A stretch of 64,000 nucleotides of DNA from Victivallis lenta (GTDB lineage Bacteria > Verrucomicrobiota > Lentisphaeria > Victivallales > Victivallaceae), in contig NZ_VUNS01000007.1 of NCBI RefSeq assembly GCF_009695545.1, positions 62,001-126,000 of the forward strand, given 5' to 3'. Of this stretch, positions 38,930-47,652 are shown piece by piece (within the stretch, counting starts at the first letter, position 1; each line of letters opens with the position of its first letter). Both the position numbers and the translations under genes were made by a program. The notes beneath the pieces were generated by a model. The model was not told where the DNA came from and made no database searches. It worked only from the letters and a program-made list of their open reading frames with translations.

Positions 38930-40594
38930 ATGCTTATCTATGTGAAAATCACGAATTTTGCGTTGATTGAGGAGTCCGAGCTGGAGTTCGGGCCCGGTTT
39001 CAACGTCGTCACCGGGGAATCCGGGGCGGGCAAATCGATCCTGATGGGTGCGGTTGAGCTGCTGCTCGGCGGCCGGGTCGACAAGGGAGTGATCCGCAAC
39101 GGGTGCGACCGTTGCATGGTGTGCGGCGGATTTGCCGTGCCGGCGGGGCTGGCCGGTGCGGTCGGCGCGATTCTCGTTCCGGCCGGAATTCCGTTCGATC
39201 CGGCGGAGCCGCTGCAGCTGCGGAGGGTGATCGGGCAGTCGAGCGTCCGCAATTATGTGAACGACACGCCGGTCAGCGCGCGGCTGCTGGCTTCGGTCGG
39301 GGAGCAGCTGATCGATCTTCACGGCGCGAACGAGCAGCTTTCGCTGACGGTCCCGGCCCGGCAGCTCGATTTGCTGGATCGTTACGCCGGTGCGGAGGAG
39401 GCGGCTGCCCTCTGCGGCAGGATCGCCGGAGAGCTCGAAGCCCTGGCGAAGGAGCGCGAGGAGTTCGACCGGCAGACGCCGGACGAGGCCGAGCGGAGCC
39501 GTCTCGAGCTTCAGCTCGAAGACATCGACAAGGTCAACCCGGCGCCGGGCGAGGATGAAGAGCTTTCGGCTCGGTTCAAGGTGGCGGGGAATTCGCGGCA
39601 GGTGCTTGAAACGGCCGGGCAGCTGACCGCGGCGCTGACTGAGGGGGAAGACTCGGTGGCAGACCGGCTCGGGAGCGTTTACCGCAGGCTGCTCGAACTG
39701 TCGCGCATCGATGAGGCGCTGGCGGCGGGGCTGCTTGAGGAGTGCGACCGGATTCAGGAAGATGTGAGCGCGCTTTCGGGCCGCGTTGCGGAGCTGGCGG
39801 ACAAAGTGGACCTGGACCCGGAGGCGCTGGCCGCGATTGAGAGCCGGCTGGGAGAATTGTTTACGATCAAGCGGCGTTACGGGCCGACGCTCGAGCAGGT
39901 GCTGGCGGTGCGCGGGGAGGCGTTCCGGCGGCTGGAGCTGTACCGGAATACCGCTGTGCGCCGCCAGGAGTTCGAGCGCCGGAAGGCGGAGCTGACGGCT
40001 GAGCTGCGCCGGGCGGCGGAAAAGCTGTCGGCGCTGCGGAAAAAGAAGGCGGCGGAGTTTGCGGAGCGGGTGCGTTCGAAGCTCGGAGCGATCGGGTTTG
40101 CGAAATGCGTGCTTGAGGTGGCGTTTTCGGAAGTCGAGCCGGGGCCGAACGGGATGGACCGGGTTGAGCTTCTGTTCAGCGCGAATGCGGGTGAGAGCGT
40201 GCATCCGTTGCGGAAGATTGCGTCGAGCGGGGAGTTGTCGCGATTGATGCTGGCGCTGAAGACGGTGCTGGCGGACGCGGATTCGATTCCGGTGGTGGTG
40301 TTTGATGAGATCGACGTGAATATCGGCGGCGAGACGGCGAACCGGGTGGGCGAAGAGCTGCACCATCTGGGCCGGAACCGGCAGATTTTGTGTATTTCGC
40401 ATCTGGCGCAGGTCGCGGCGCGTGCGGACCGTCATTTCCGGGTGGAGAAGCACACGGAAGAGGGACGGACGTTTTCGGAGTGCCGGGAGCTGGATGCGGA
40501 AGGGCGTGTGCGGGAGATCGGGCGGATGCTCGGCGGCGGGGAGTCGGCGGTGACCCACGCGCGCGCTATCCTGAGTAAAATCAAAGAGCAATAA
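38930..40594 (+). CDS. recN: DNA repair protein RecN
   Basis: This 554-aa SMC-like ATPase acts in recombinational repair of double-strand breaks. The N-terminus has KITNFALIEESELEFGPGFN and Walker A GESGAGKSILMGAVELLLGG (about residues 29-37 for the loop). A long coiled-coil middle follows (about 150-370). The C-terminal lobe has the signature ASSGELSRLMLALK, Walker B VVVFDEIDVNIGGETA and ILCISHLAQVAARAD. The length matches the family. The likely promoter is so close that the mRNA may start at the ATG. A hairpin follows at the stop. Confidence 0.96.
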   Translation: MLIYVKITNFALIEESELEFGPGFNVVTGESGAGKSILMGAVELLLGGRVDKGVIRNGCDRCMVCGGFAVPAGLAGAVGAILVPAGIPFDPAEPLQLRRVIGQSSVRNYVNDTPVSARLLASVGEQLIDLHGANEQLSLTVPARQLDLLDRYAGAEEAAALCGRIAGELEALAKEREEFDRQTPDEAERSRLELQLEDIDKVNPAPGEDEELSARFKVAGNSRQVLETAGQLTAALTEGEDSVADRLGSVYRRLLELSRIDEALAAGLLEECDRIQEDVSALSGRVAELADKVDLDPEALAAIESRLGELFTIKRRYGPTLEQVLAVRGEAFRRLELYRNTAVRRQEFERRKAELTAELRRAAEKLSALRKKKAAEFAERVRSKLGAIGFAKCVLEVAFSEVEPGPNGMDRVELLFSANAGESVHPLRKIASSGELSRLMLALKTVLADADSIPVVVFDEIDVNIGGETANRVGEELHHLGRNRQILCISHLAQVAARADRHFRVEKHTEEGRTFSECRELDAEGRVREIGRMLGGGESAVTHARAILSKIKEQ

Positions 40595-40617
40595 GAGCTT
40601 ATCCCTGAATAAGCTCT
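40594..40617 (+). terminator. Hairpin at recN stop
   Basis: AGAGCTTAT (40594-40602) pairs with ATAAGCTCT (40609-40617) around CCCTGA. No T tract follows; it is the first member of the hairpin array. Confidence 0.5.
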
Positions 40618-41035
40618 AAGTCGGGGAGCGAAGCGATCGGGTTCAGGGCCTTTCGGCCCTGGCGGGATTCCAAAGGCTGCGCAAGCCTTTGGTGGAGTTT
40701 GAGGCCAAGCCTCAGGCAGACCCGTGCGAAGCTCAATCCGGACAGTCCGCAACCGAGTTGCGGCGCTTCGAACGGTGTGAGCGACGCGGCCGGAGGCTGC
40801 GGAGCGGTCGAAGGGGCCGAGGCGTAGTTGCCGCCGTAAAACCGATGATGCACCGGACCGGCAGGCGATGGTTGAATGCGGGCTGACAGTGTGATTGGCC
40901 GGAAGAGGGAGGCGCCCCTTCCGGGGCGCGGTCTGTCGCCCTCCGGGCTCAGACCGTGTACGCTGCGCGTACATTGCCTCCGGCGGTCGGGGGCGCTTCA
41001 TCCCGAGCCCCGACCGGCAGGGTGCCGGTGCCGTC

Positions 41036-41054
41036 GGCGGCTTTGCCGCCTTTT
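41036..41054 (+). terminator. Intrinsic terminator closing hairpin array
   Basis: GGCGGC-TTT-GCCGCC followed by TTTT: the only hairpin of the array with a T tract. It lies 38 bp before the SGNH ATG. Confidence 0.6.
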
Positions 41055-41091
41055 GTGTGTGCGAATTTTCGATTGTTTTGAGGTATGGTTT

Positions 41092-41706
41092 ATGAGACGG
41101 GTTTTCAATGCCGGAATCCCCGGCGACACGACGCGCGAACTGCTGGCGCGTTTTCAGCGGGATGTCGCCATGCGCGCGCCGGATCTGGTTATCCTCTGGG
41201 CCGGCGTCAACGACCGGCTCTATCCGGGCCACACCGTCGAACCGGCGGAATTCAGGGCGAATTATGCCGAACTGCTCGACCGTATCCGCGTGATTGGTGC
41301 AAAGGTGCTGATCGGAACCCTGCCGCCGCAGTACAAGCCGTATCTCTTCACGCAGTTTCCGCCCATCGCGGAGTTTCCGGAAACCCCGGAGGAGCGGTTG
41401 GCCCCGGTCAACGCCCATCTCCGGAGTCTCGGCGTTCCGCTGGCGGATTTCGAAGCGGTGGTCAGAAGCCGTCCGGTCGACGAAGTTCCCGAATCGTATT
41501 TGCGGAACCTCTCGAACAGCGGCGTCCCCGACGGTCTGCATCTGACTCCGGAAGGAGCCGGGGCCGTCGCGCGTTGCGCGGATGATGCGATCCGGCAATA
41601 TGCTCTCCCGTCCGCCCGGATCGTCTGCTTCGGCGACAGCCTGACCTACGGGTATGGACTCAAGCGGGACGAGACGTATCCATCCCGCCTCGCCGAACTC
41701 GGATAG
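41092..41706 (+). CDS. SGNH/GDSL hydrolase with circularly permuted block order
   Basis: This 204-aa protein holds all four SGNH blocks but in the order II-III-V-I. It starts at MRRVFNAGIPGDTTREL (block II Gly), then ILWAGVNDRLYP (block III, N40), then PDGLHLTPEG (block V, D147 and H150). It ends with block I, IVCFGDSLTYGYGL (nucleophile S183) and YPSRLAELG, immediately before the stop. In normal family members block I is N-terminal and flows straight into the NAG-x-x-GDTT segment. All catalytic residues and a normal total length (about 200 aa) are kept, with a linker of about five residues. GAGGT stands 7 nt before the ATG. It may be an active esterase/lipase or the remnant of a tandem duplication. 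Confidence 0.8.
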   Translation: MRRVFNAGIPGDTTRELLARFQRDVAMRAPDLVILWAGVNDRLYPGHTVEPAEFRANYAELLDRIRVIGAKVLIGTLPPQYKPYLFTQFPPIAEFPETPEERLAPVNAHLRSLGVPLADFEAVVRSRPVDEVPESYLRNLSNSGVPDGLHLTPEGAGAVARCADDAIRQYALPSARIVCFGDSLTYGYGLKRDETYPSRLAELG

Positions 41707-41802
41707 TCTGCCGTCTCGGTTCCTCTCTGCCGGAATATTCGCGCCGGCAGCGCCTCGAATGCCCCCGTTTTCAAAATAAATCGAAAAAAGTCGGATCGGC
41801 GC

Positions 41803-41831
41803 TTGGATATTTGTTAGCAGTATGCTATAAT
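41803..41831 (+). promoter_or_regulatory. Promoter and operator of third gntR
   Basis: TTGGAT (41803-41808), a 17-bp spacer and TATAAT (41826-41831) with an extended TGC. The inverted repeat TAGCA-GTA-TGCTA (41815-41827) overlaps the -10 box and resembles the TTAGCA/TGCTAA arms at 22592-22620. Confidence 0.6.
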
Positions 41832-41853
41832 TAATATCGAAATGGAGATAGCA

Positions 41854-42969
41854 ATGATAGACAATTTTGAGAAATTCAACGGCGGCAAGACCGGCTTGGT
41901 CGAGCAGGAGATTCTGCGGCAGATCGACCTCGGCAATTTTCGGCGGAACTCCCTGCTCCCGTCGGAGCGGGAGCTTGCGAAGCAGCTGGGCGTCAGTTAT
42001 ATGACGGTTCGGCGCGCGATCGGGAAACTGGTTGATGACAGCTTTCTGACCCGTGTGCAGGGCAAGGGCACTTATGTGCGCGGCGACGTGCCGCTGCACC
42101 GGATGCAGCAGACGCTCGGAATCGTCGTCCCCGCCTGGGAGACGCCGGAACATGCGGACCTCATGATGATCCTCACTGCAATCGCCGGGGAGAACGGAGT
42201 GCTGCCGAAATTCCATCTCTGCCGCTCGTGGGAGGACCGGACGGTCGTCGATGCGTATGAGAGCTGCGACTACCTGCTGCTCGTGCCGCCGGCGCCGCTC
42301 GCGGATCTTCCGGAGGAGATGCTGGTCCGTTTCCGGGCCGGAACGACGCCGGTCGTCGTGCTCGGGCTCGACGCAACGCCGTACGGCCTCGATTCGGTGA
42401 CCGGCGACGCCTGCACGGAGGCCGGAATCCGGGAGCTGCGCCGGCTCGGGCACTGCCGGATCGGCCTGATGACTCAGGTCGAAGAGCGCGGCGGAAAGCT
42501 GCTTCGCCAGACCGAGACCTTTTACCGGAACTGGCGGCTGCGGATGCTGGAACGGTTTTCCGCGAAGGAGGTCGACCGGATGGAAATCCGGATTCCGGTC
42601 AAGGCCTACGAGCTGCCTCACCAGGCGTTTTACGACTATCTGTATGTGAACGGGAAAGACCTGCCCTTCACCGCGCTCATGCTGCCGCTTGCGGTCGCGT
42701 GGGGTGTCATCTCCGCCGCGGCGGACAGCGGCCTGGCCGTCCCGCAGAAGCTTTCGATCCTCAGCATCGGCGACCGGCAGGAGGCGCGCTTCTACCGCCC
42801 CCGGCTCTCGCTGGTGCGCGTCTCCTACCGGCGGCACGCCGAGCTTGCGTTTGAAGCCCTGCGGCGGAGAATGCAGGAGCCCGGCCTGCCGCCGCGCTGT
42901 TTCACCGTTGAGCCGGAACTGGTTCCGGGAGAAACGGTATCGCCGCTTTTACCGCCCGACAACCTTTAA
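41854..42969 (+). CDS. GntR-type transcription regulator with effector domain
   Basis: This 371-aa regulator starts at [15 protein letters not shown], 6 nt after GGAG; the ATG at 41842 lacks a ribosome site. The GntR winged helix covers about residues 12-75 ([20 protein letters not shown], then [11 protein letters not shown]). A LacI-like sugar-sensing domain follows ([35 protein letters not shown]). The prepilin and GH71/99-like genes follow within 22 bp and 4 bp, so this is a regulator-led operon, probably autoregulated through the palindrome at its -10 box. Confidence 0.88.
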   Translation: MIDNFEKFNGGKTGLVEQEILRQIDLGNFRRNSLLPSERELAKQLGVSYMTVRRAIGKLVDDSFLTRVQGKGTYVRGDVPLHRMQQTLGIVVPAWETPEHADLMMILTAIAGENGVLPKFHLCRSWEDRTVVDAYESCDYLLLVPPAPLADLPEEMLVRFRAGTTPVVVLGLDATPYGLDSVTGDACTEAGIRELRRLGHCRIGLMTQVEERGGKLLRQTETFYRNWRLRMLERFSAKEVDRMEIRIPVKAYELPHQAFYDYLYVNGKDLPFTALMLPLAVAWGVISAAADSGLAVPQKLSILSIGDRQEARFYRPRLSLVRVSYRRHAELAFEALRRRMQEPGLPPRCFTVEPELVPGETVSPLLPPDNL

Positions 42970-42991
42970 CTTTCAACGAAAGAGGTTTCCC

Positions 42992-43720
42992 ATGAAAATC
43001 AGGTCACGTGCGTTCACTCTGATCGAGCTTCTGGTGGTTATTGCGATCATCGCCATTCTGGCTTCGATGCTGCTGCCGGCGCTGAATCAGGCGCGTGAGC
43101 GGGCGCGGACGGTCAAGTGTACCGGCAATCTGAAGCAGATCATGTCGGCGGTGGATTTCTACCGCAACGACAACCACGGCTACTTCCCGGTCATCAACGC
43201 AGGCGGCGCTTCGAACGTGACCGATAAACGCTGGTGGACGAATATGCTGGCCGTCTACCTGCCGCCGGTCGAATGGCGCTCCGAGGAGGCCGGAAGCGTC
43301 AGGTACAATGCAAAATGCGTCTGGACCTGCCCGTCGGTCAAATCCGAAATGTGCGAAGGGGAGAGCTGGGGCGCCGGGTATGCGCCGTATTCGCTCGGGC
43401 CGATCACCTGGCTCAATCCCCAGATGAGCTATGGATGGGGATACAATCGAGGCGAACGGACCAGACTGCGGGGGAACGCTTCGCAGGTTTCGAAGCGGAT
43501 CGTCCTTTCCGATGCGATGCAGTTCCGGGTCAACGATTTTCCGCTGACTGCGGCGGAGACCCGGCTCCGCACCCATATCGACTGGCTCGGCAACAACGTC
43601 AAGCAGCCGGCCAACTGGCACGGCGATGGAGCGAACGTCAGTTTTGCGGACGGCCACGTCGAATATCACAAGTGGCTCGAGCTCTACAATTCCGAAAAAA
43701 TCTACTTTGCGTGGTGGTGA
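42992..43720 (+). CDS. Prepilin-type protein with H-x9-DG domain
   Basis: This 242-aa pseudopilin begins [20 protein letters not shown] with AGAGG 6 nt upstream; the open frame further upstream overlaps gntR and is a shadow. The helix ends [17 protein letters not shown]. The signature is intact ([20 protein letters not shown]). It lies between gntR and a GH71/99-like gene. Confidence 0.9.
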   Translation: MKIRSRAFTLIELLVVIAIIAILASMLLPALNQARERARTVKCTGNLKQIMSAVDFYRNDNHGYFPVINAGGASNVTDKRWWTNMLAVYLPPVEWRSEEAGSVRYNAKCVWTCPSVKSEMCEGESWGAGYAPYSLGPITWLNPQMSYGWGYNRGERTRLRGNASQVSKRIVLSDAMQFRVNDFPLTAAETRLRTHIDWLGNNVKQPANWHGDGANVSFADGHVEYHKWLELYNSEKIYFAWW

Positions 43721-43724
43721 GAAA

Positions 43725-45668
43725 ATGAAGAAAACTCTGCTGATTCTGGGAGCGGTGTTCGCACTGGCATCCGGCGCGGTCGGTGCGCCGGAACTGCCGG
43801 AGCGTGAAACCGCGGTCGTTGTGCTCTCATTCATCAGCCCGGTGGCGCGCGAATCGCTCAACTCGTACGATTACCGCATGCACAAGAACAGCCGCGAGGC
43901 GAAGAATTATCCGCTGCCGCTGACCGCGCTGCCGGAGAAGGCCGTGCTGTACGGACAGGAGGGATATCTGCCGCTCGAACTCGCCGCGGCGCGGGAGCAT
44001 ATGAAGCGGATCCGCGAATCCGGGTTTGATCTTGTTTTCTTCGACATGCTGCCGATTCCGGACTATGATCCGGCGCAGGCGCTGACCTTCACGAACGAAC
44101 CGTTCTACTACTTTTCGAACTATTTCGAATGGATGAAGGCGGCGGAGGAGAATAATCTGAAGCTCGGAATCTTCGCGGATGTCGGCAATCAGTCGGCACG
44201 CTATCCGCAGTACCGCAGCATCACCCGGGACGAGTGGGTGAAGATCCTGCATGCCGCGCTCGGGATGATTCCGGAGTCGCCGGCGGCGTGGAAGGTGAAC
44301 GGCGTCGACGGCGTGGTCCATTTCGGTACTGACTGCGTCTACAACCTGAAAGCTTCGCCGGTTCCGGGGGCGCCGATGCCGGACGGCGGCTGGCGCGAAG
44401 TCTGGAAGCTGTTGCGGGAGAAGGGGGACGAATTCTTTTTCGTCTCCGATATTCGGCCGCACGGCAGGGACGGCGACTGGGACGGCCTGGCCGACGCCGC
44501 CTATCTGTTCGCCCCGGCCGGCCCCGCGCCGTTCATGACGGAGTATCAGGCCGACATCTCCCGGCGCCTCAGGATAACGCCGTATTACTGGACGGTCAGC
44601 AGCGGATATCACCGAATCCGGCGCGACTACACCCAGCCTGATTTTTCCCGGCTGCACGATACTTACCTGGCCGCCCTGCGTGCCGGGGCGCGGAAAATCA
44701 TCGTCATGACCTGGAACGATCTCGGCGAGGACCATGACATCTGGCCCTCCGCGAACAAAGGGAGCGAACTGCTCGATGTGGTCGCCTTCTATAACGACTG
44801 GTTCAAACGCGGAAAACAGCCGGAGATCGTGAAGGAGAAGCTCATCGTCGCCTATCCGTTCCGGGCTCCGGCCGAGGCGGCTTCCAAGCCTCCGGTTTAC
44901 GGCGGCGGCAAGTGGGCCTCTCCGGCATTCGAACCGAAGGTGTTCTACTGGAGCGCGCTGCGGCGGCCGAAACGTGTCGGGCTGGCCGGCCGGACGCTCG
45001 AGCTTCCGGCCGGGATTGCGATGGGCGAGATTCCGCTCGACCCGGGCGGCGACCCCGCGTCGATTCCGGTCGGCGCGAAGCTCGACGGGCGGACGGTTGT
45101 TCTGCCGCCCGTCGTGAAAACGGCCCGGGAAGGGGACGGCGGCGGCCTTGAGCACCGTTATGTGAATCTGCTCGGCTCCGCCGCCATGCGGACGGTCGGC
45201 AACCCGAAGACGGGCTGGGACTTTTCGAAAAACGACGAGAGCCGGGCGGAGAAGTCGTTCGATGCCGCGACGGGAATTACTATGAATTTCACTGCGGTTC
45301 CGGGAAAGCACAACTGGATCTATCTGCGGAACCATATGCCGGAAGGGAGCGTTCCGGCCGACGCGCGGTTCGTGCGCCTCGCTTACACGGGGAAAATTCC
45401 GGCCGGCATGAAACTGCTCTGCGTTCTGCAGGAGGAGGGCGGCGTCAGCTGTTCGTATGAGCTGCCGCTGCCGGAGGAGGCGGCCGGGGGCGGCGAGCTG
45501 ATCGTCCCGCTCGCGCAGTTCCGGCGGACCGGCTGGAGTGCCGCGTCTCCGGTCGACATTCCGACCGCCGCCCGGATTCGCTGGGGACATATCGGGCCGA
45601 TCGGAATTCCGGCTGAGGGTGATGCCGCCGGAACCCTGACGCTCCGGCAGTTCGACTTCCTGAAGTAA
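43725..45668 (+). CDS. Secreted GH71/GH99-like glycoside hydrolase
   Basis: This 647-aa exported protein starts at MKKTLLILGAVFALASGAVG (signal peptide). The first 400 residues form a barrel-like domain: REHMKRIRESGFDLVFFDML, YFEWMKAAEENNLKLGIFAD, YYWTVSSGYHRIRRDY and RKIIVMTWNDLGEDHDIWP. The last motif recalls the WND-x-GE region of GH71 endo-alpha-glucanases and GH99-like proteins. The C-terminal 200 residues are a sandwich, probably carbohydrate-binding. Catalytic residues were not assigned with certainty. It ends the gntR-prepilin operon. Confidence 0.72.
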   Translation: MKKTLLILGAVFALASGAVGAPELPERETAVVVLSFISPVARESLNSYDYRMHKNSREAKNYPLPLTALPEKAVLYGQEGYLPLELAAAREHMKRIRESGFDLVFFDMLPIPDYDPAQALTFTNEPFYYFSNYFEWMKAAEENNLKLGIFADVGNQSARYPQYRSITRDEWVKILHAALGMIPESPAAWKVNGVDGVVHFGTDCVYNLKASPVPGAPMPDGGWREVWKLLREKGDEFFFVSDIRPHGRDGDWDGLADAAYLFAPAGPAPFMTEYQADISRRLRITPYYWTVSSGYHRIRRDYTQPDFSRLHDTYLAALRAGARKIIVMTWNDLGEDHDIWPSANKGSELLDVVAFYNDWFKRGKQPEIVKEKLIVAYPFRAPAEAASKPPVYGGGKWASPAFEPKVFYWSALRRPKRVGLAGRTLELPAGIAMGEIPLDPGGDPASIPVGAKLDGRTVVLPPVVKTAREGDGGGLEHRYVNLLGSAAMRTVGNPKTGWDFSKNDESRAEKSFDAATGITMNFTAVPGKHNWIYLRNHMPEGSVPADARFVRLAYTGKIPAGMKLLCVLQEEGGVSCSYELPLPEEAAGGGELIVPLAQFRRTGWSAASPVDIPTAARIRWGHIGPIGIPAEGDAAGTLTLRQFDFLK

Positions 45669-45761
45669 AGCAAACCGGTCCGGCAAGCGGAACTGACGCT
45701 TTTTCTTCGGGAAGGAGCGCGCCTTTTCCGTTAGGATTGTATTAGACTTTCGTTATGCCGT

Positions 45762-45790
45762 TTGCCGTGTCCATCGTCCCGTGGTAGAAT
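45762..45790 (+). promoter_or_regulatory. Promoter of HTH-protein gene
   Basis: TTGCCG (45762-45767), a 17-bp spacer and TAGAAT (45785-45790), about 50 bp before the ATG, which has GGGAG upstream. Confidence 0.45.
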
Positions 45791-45843
45791 AAAGCGGGGA
45801 GAAATGGGGAAATTGCAGCATCAACTGACAGGGAGACGGAACG

Positions 45844-46257
45844 ATGTCGGGCAATCAATCGAAAGTGGATGACAAGCTTCGCCGGCTGGTGCGGGAAGAG
45901 GTCGAAGCCGCGATCCGGCCGCTCAGGAAACAGATCGCCGAGCTGAAAAAGGAGCTCGCCGGACCGGAAGCCGGAAAGCCGGAGAAACAGGGGAAAGCCG
46001 TTTCCGGTCAAAAGAGCACGGCGGTGTTTGAGGCGGAGGATATCGCCAGACTCCGGAAAAAGTGGAAGCTGAAGCGGGACGTTTTCGGCGAGTTTTTCGG
46101 AGTGAGCGGCGAAGAGATCCGGAGCTGGGAGCGCGGCGGGAACAAACCCGCGCCGCGCAGTCTGGAACTCCTGGCGCATATTCGCGGGATGAGCCGGAAG
46201 GAACGTGTCGCTCTGCTGGAGTCGATCGCGGCGGAGAAGCCGGCGGAGAATCTTTGA
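45844..46257 (+). CDS. Small protein with coiled coil and XRE-type helix-turn-helix
   Basis: This 137-aa protein has a charged N-terminal helix likely to form a coiled coil (REEVEAAIRPLRKQIAELKK, about residues 17-36). A linker rich in K, G and E follows. A C-terminal helix-turn-helix covers about residues 65-115 (LRKKWKLKRDVFGEFFGVSG, then SWERGGNKPAPRSLELL). The W-E-x-G-x3-P wording is typical of XRE and MqsA-type DNA-binding domains. It is monocistronic with its own promoter and is a probable DNA-binding regulator; the target is unknown. Confidence 0.78.
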   Translation: MSGNQSKVDDKLRRLVREEVEAAIRPLRKQIAELKKELAGPEAGKPEKQGKAVSGQKSTAVFEAEDIARLRKKWKLKRDVFGEFFGVSGEEIRSWERGGNKPAPRSLELLAHIRGMSRKERVALLESIAAEKPAENL

Positions 46258-46350
46258 ACGCCGCGGGCCGCCGAAGACACGAAGCGACCGGATTCCGGGT
46301 TTTTCACTTGACAGGCTGCGGGGATTGATCGGGCTGCCGGCGGGGCGGAA

Positions 46351-47580
46351 TCATTTTCCCGGAACCGGCAGGCTGCGTGCGTTTCCGTTCCTGGTCAGCA
46401 ATGCGGCAATCAGGGAGAGCAAATAAAAAATCCAGGAAAGATGCATGACCGGAGCAAGGCCGATCCGGGATGCGATCTGGCCGATCGCCAGCAACGCGAT
46501 TCCGGCGATCCCCCACGTTCCGCCGACGATAATCCCCATGCGCGCGCTCATCGGCAAAGTTCCTTCCGCGCGGCGCGACATGGAAACCAGCAGCGGATAG
46601 CAGGAGCTCGCCAGCAGCCCGCCGAGCATGATCAGCAGACAGGATGCCGGGTGCCCGGCGAACAGAAAATAGAGCAGCACAACCGGAATTCCCGGCACAA
46701 GCCCGCCCAGAACAAACGGGGCGTTCCGGTATTTCCGGACCAGAAAGCCGATCGCAATGGACCCGGCCGCGGACCCGGCACCGAACAGCATCGCGCTGAA
46801 GCCGCCGAAAGAAAGGGTGAAATCCAGTGTCACGAGATAAGAAGGCAGCAGGGCTTGAATTGCAAGCGTCCCCGTGTTCAGCAGGGTCGCGATCAGACAC
46901 AAACTCCGGAAGCTCCACGGGCAATCCTCTCCGGGAGCGGCCGGGGCATTTTTCCCCGCCGGGCTTCTGTCGGAAGAAGGGGCATGACGATCCGGCGCGA
47001 GCTTGACATTGCTCAGGCGCAAAGCAAGAATGACGGCCAGAACGGGGAGAGCCATCCAGTAAAGTCCCTTCAGCCCGAAACTGCCGACCAGCAGTGCGCT
47101 GACCCAGGGGCCGACCGCGCTGCCGAGGAAGCCGCCCGTCATGAAAGCCGGCACGGAAATGCTGGAGGCGATCCTGCCGATATGCTGGGTTCCGCGAAGT
47201 CCGTGAGGGTGGACAAGCGCTATTCCCGCGCCGACGGCCGCCATCAGAAGGCAGAGCACGATGACCGGAGTGGTTTCCGGCATCGCCGCGAGGAGGACAA
47301 TCATTCCCGCCATCACAAGACCGACGGTCAGCAGGCGGGGAGTGCGCGTTTCACGGCCGAGCAGGGAGGCCGGAATCTGCATGAGGTTGCATCCGATGCT
47401 CATGCAGGTGAGGATGATCACTCCCATGCCGAGATCGATTCTGAAATACTTCAGCGCGACAGGCAGAAATCCCGGCAGGAGCCCGCCGAGCATATCCGCC
47501 GTGAAATGGGCGGCGGAGAGAACGGCGACCCGGGTTCCCGAAGCATGGAACGCGGTCGGCACGACACTGTGTTTTTTCAT
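46351..47580 (-). CDS. MFS transporter, Fsr-like
   Basis: This 409-aa membrane protein of the major facilitator superfamily starts at MKKHSVVPTAFHASGTRVAV; a GTG start 7 codons earlier (47601) is possible. About 12 hydrophobic segments are visible. The opening AAHFTADMLGGLLPGFLPVA and VGAGIALVHPHGL resemble the fosmidomycin-resistance (Fsr) branch. It follows the Asp-box protein gene by 72 bp and could be in the same transcript, moving a product of glycan breakdown or a drug (inference). Confidence 0.85.
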   Translation of the reverse strand: MKKHSVVPTAFHASGTRVAVLSAAHFTADMLGGLLPGFLPVALKYFRIDLGMGVIILTCMSIGCNLMQIPASLLGRETRTPRLLTVGLVMAGMIVLLAAMPETTPVIVLCLLMAAVGAGIALVHPHGLRGTQHIGRIASSISVPAFMTGGFLGSAVGPWVSALLVGSFGLKGLYWMALPVLAVILALRLSNVKLAPDRHAPSSDRSPAGKNAPAAPGEDCPWSFRSLCLIATLLNTGTLAIQALLPSYLVTLDFTLSFGGFSAMLFGAGSAAGSIAIGFLVRKYRNAPFVLGGLVPGIPVVLLYFLFAGHPASCLLIMLGGLLASSCYPLLVSMSRRAEGTLPMSARMGIIVGGTWGIAGIALLAIGQIASRIGLAPVMHLSWIFYLLSLIAALLTRNGNARSLPVPGK

Positions 47581-47652
47581 AAAGACCCGTGAGACAGCCA
47601 CGCCGGGAGTGCCGGAAATTGCTTCCCGGCGCCTCCGGCGGAGGATTCGGAT

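Larger units (their letters stand above)
40594..41054. repeat. Array of consecutive perfect hairpins, no clear gene
   Basis: About 460 bp between recN and the next gene consist mostly of short perfect inverted repeats with small loops. Stems are at 40594/40609 (9 bp), 40644/40655 (7), 40670/40684 (9), 40700/40709 (6), 40747/40757 (7), 40912/40923 (7), 40930/40950 (6, plus inner 4), 40957/40967 (7), 40985/41008 (8), 41014/41023 (6) and 41036/41045 (6, followed by TTTT). A possible outer stem is 40727/40765. No frame has a convincing ribosome site. It could be a structured RNA or a composite palindromic repeat. Confidence 0.7.

Noticed and set aside
40876-41091. N-terminal extension of the SGNH gene
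   Set aside because: It runs through the hairpin array and its terminator with no ribosome site and no SGNH block I; the ATG at 41092 has GAGGT at the right distance.
41707-41760. Decayed second SGNH copy after the stop
   Set aside because: A short VSV...AGI resemblance needs a frameshift and coincides with a CTGCCGG/CCGGCAG hairpin (41727-41750), so it is too weak to annotate.
42689-42991. Upstream extension of the prepilin at 42992
   Set aside because: The frame overlaps the gntR gene; the prepilin signature normally starts within a few residues of the N-terminus and AGAGG precedes 42992.
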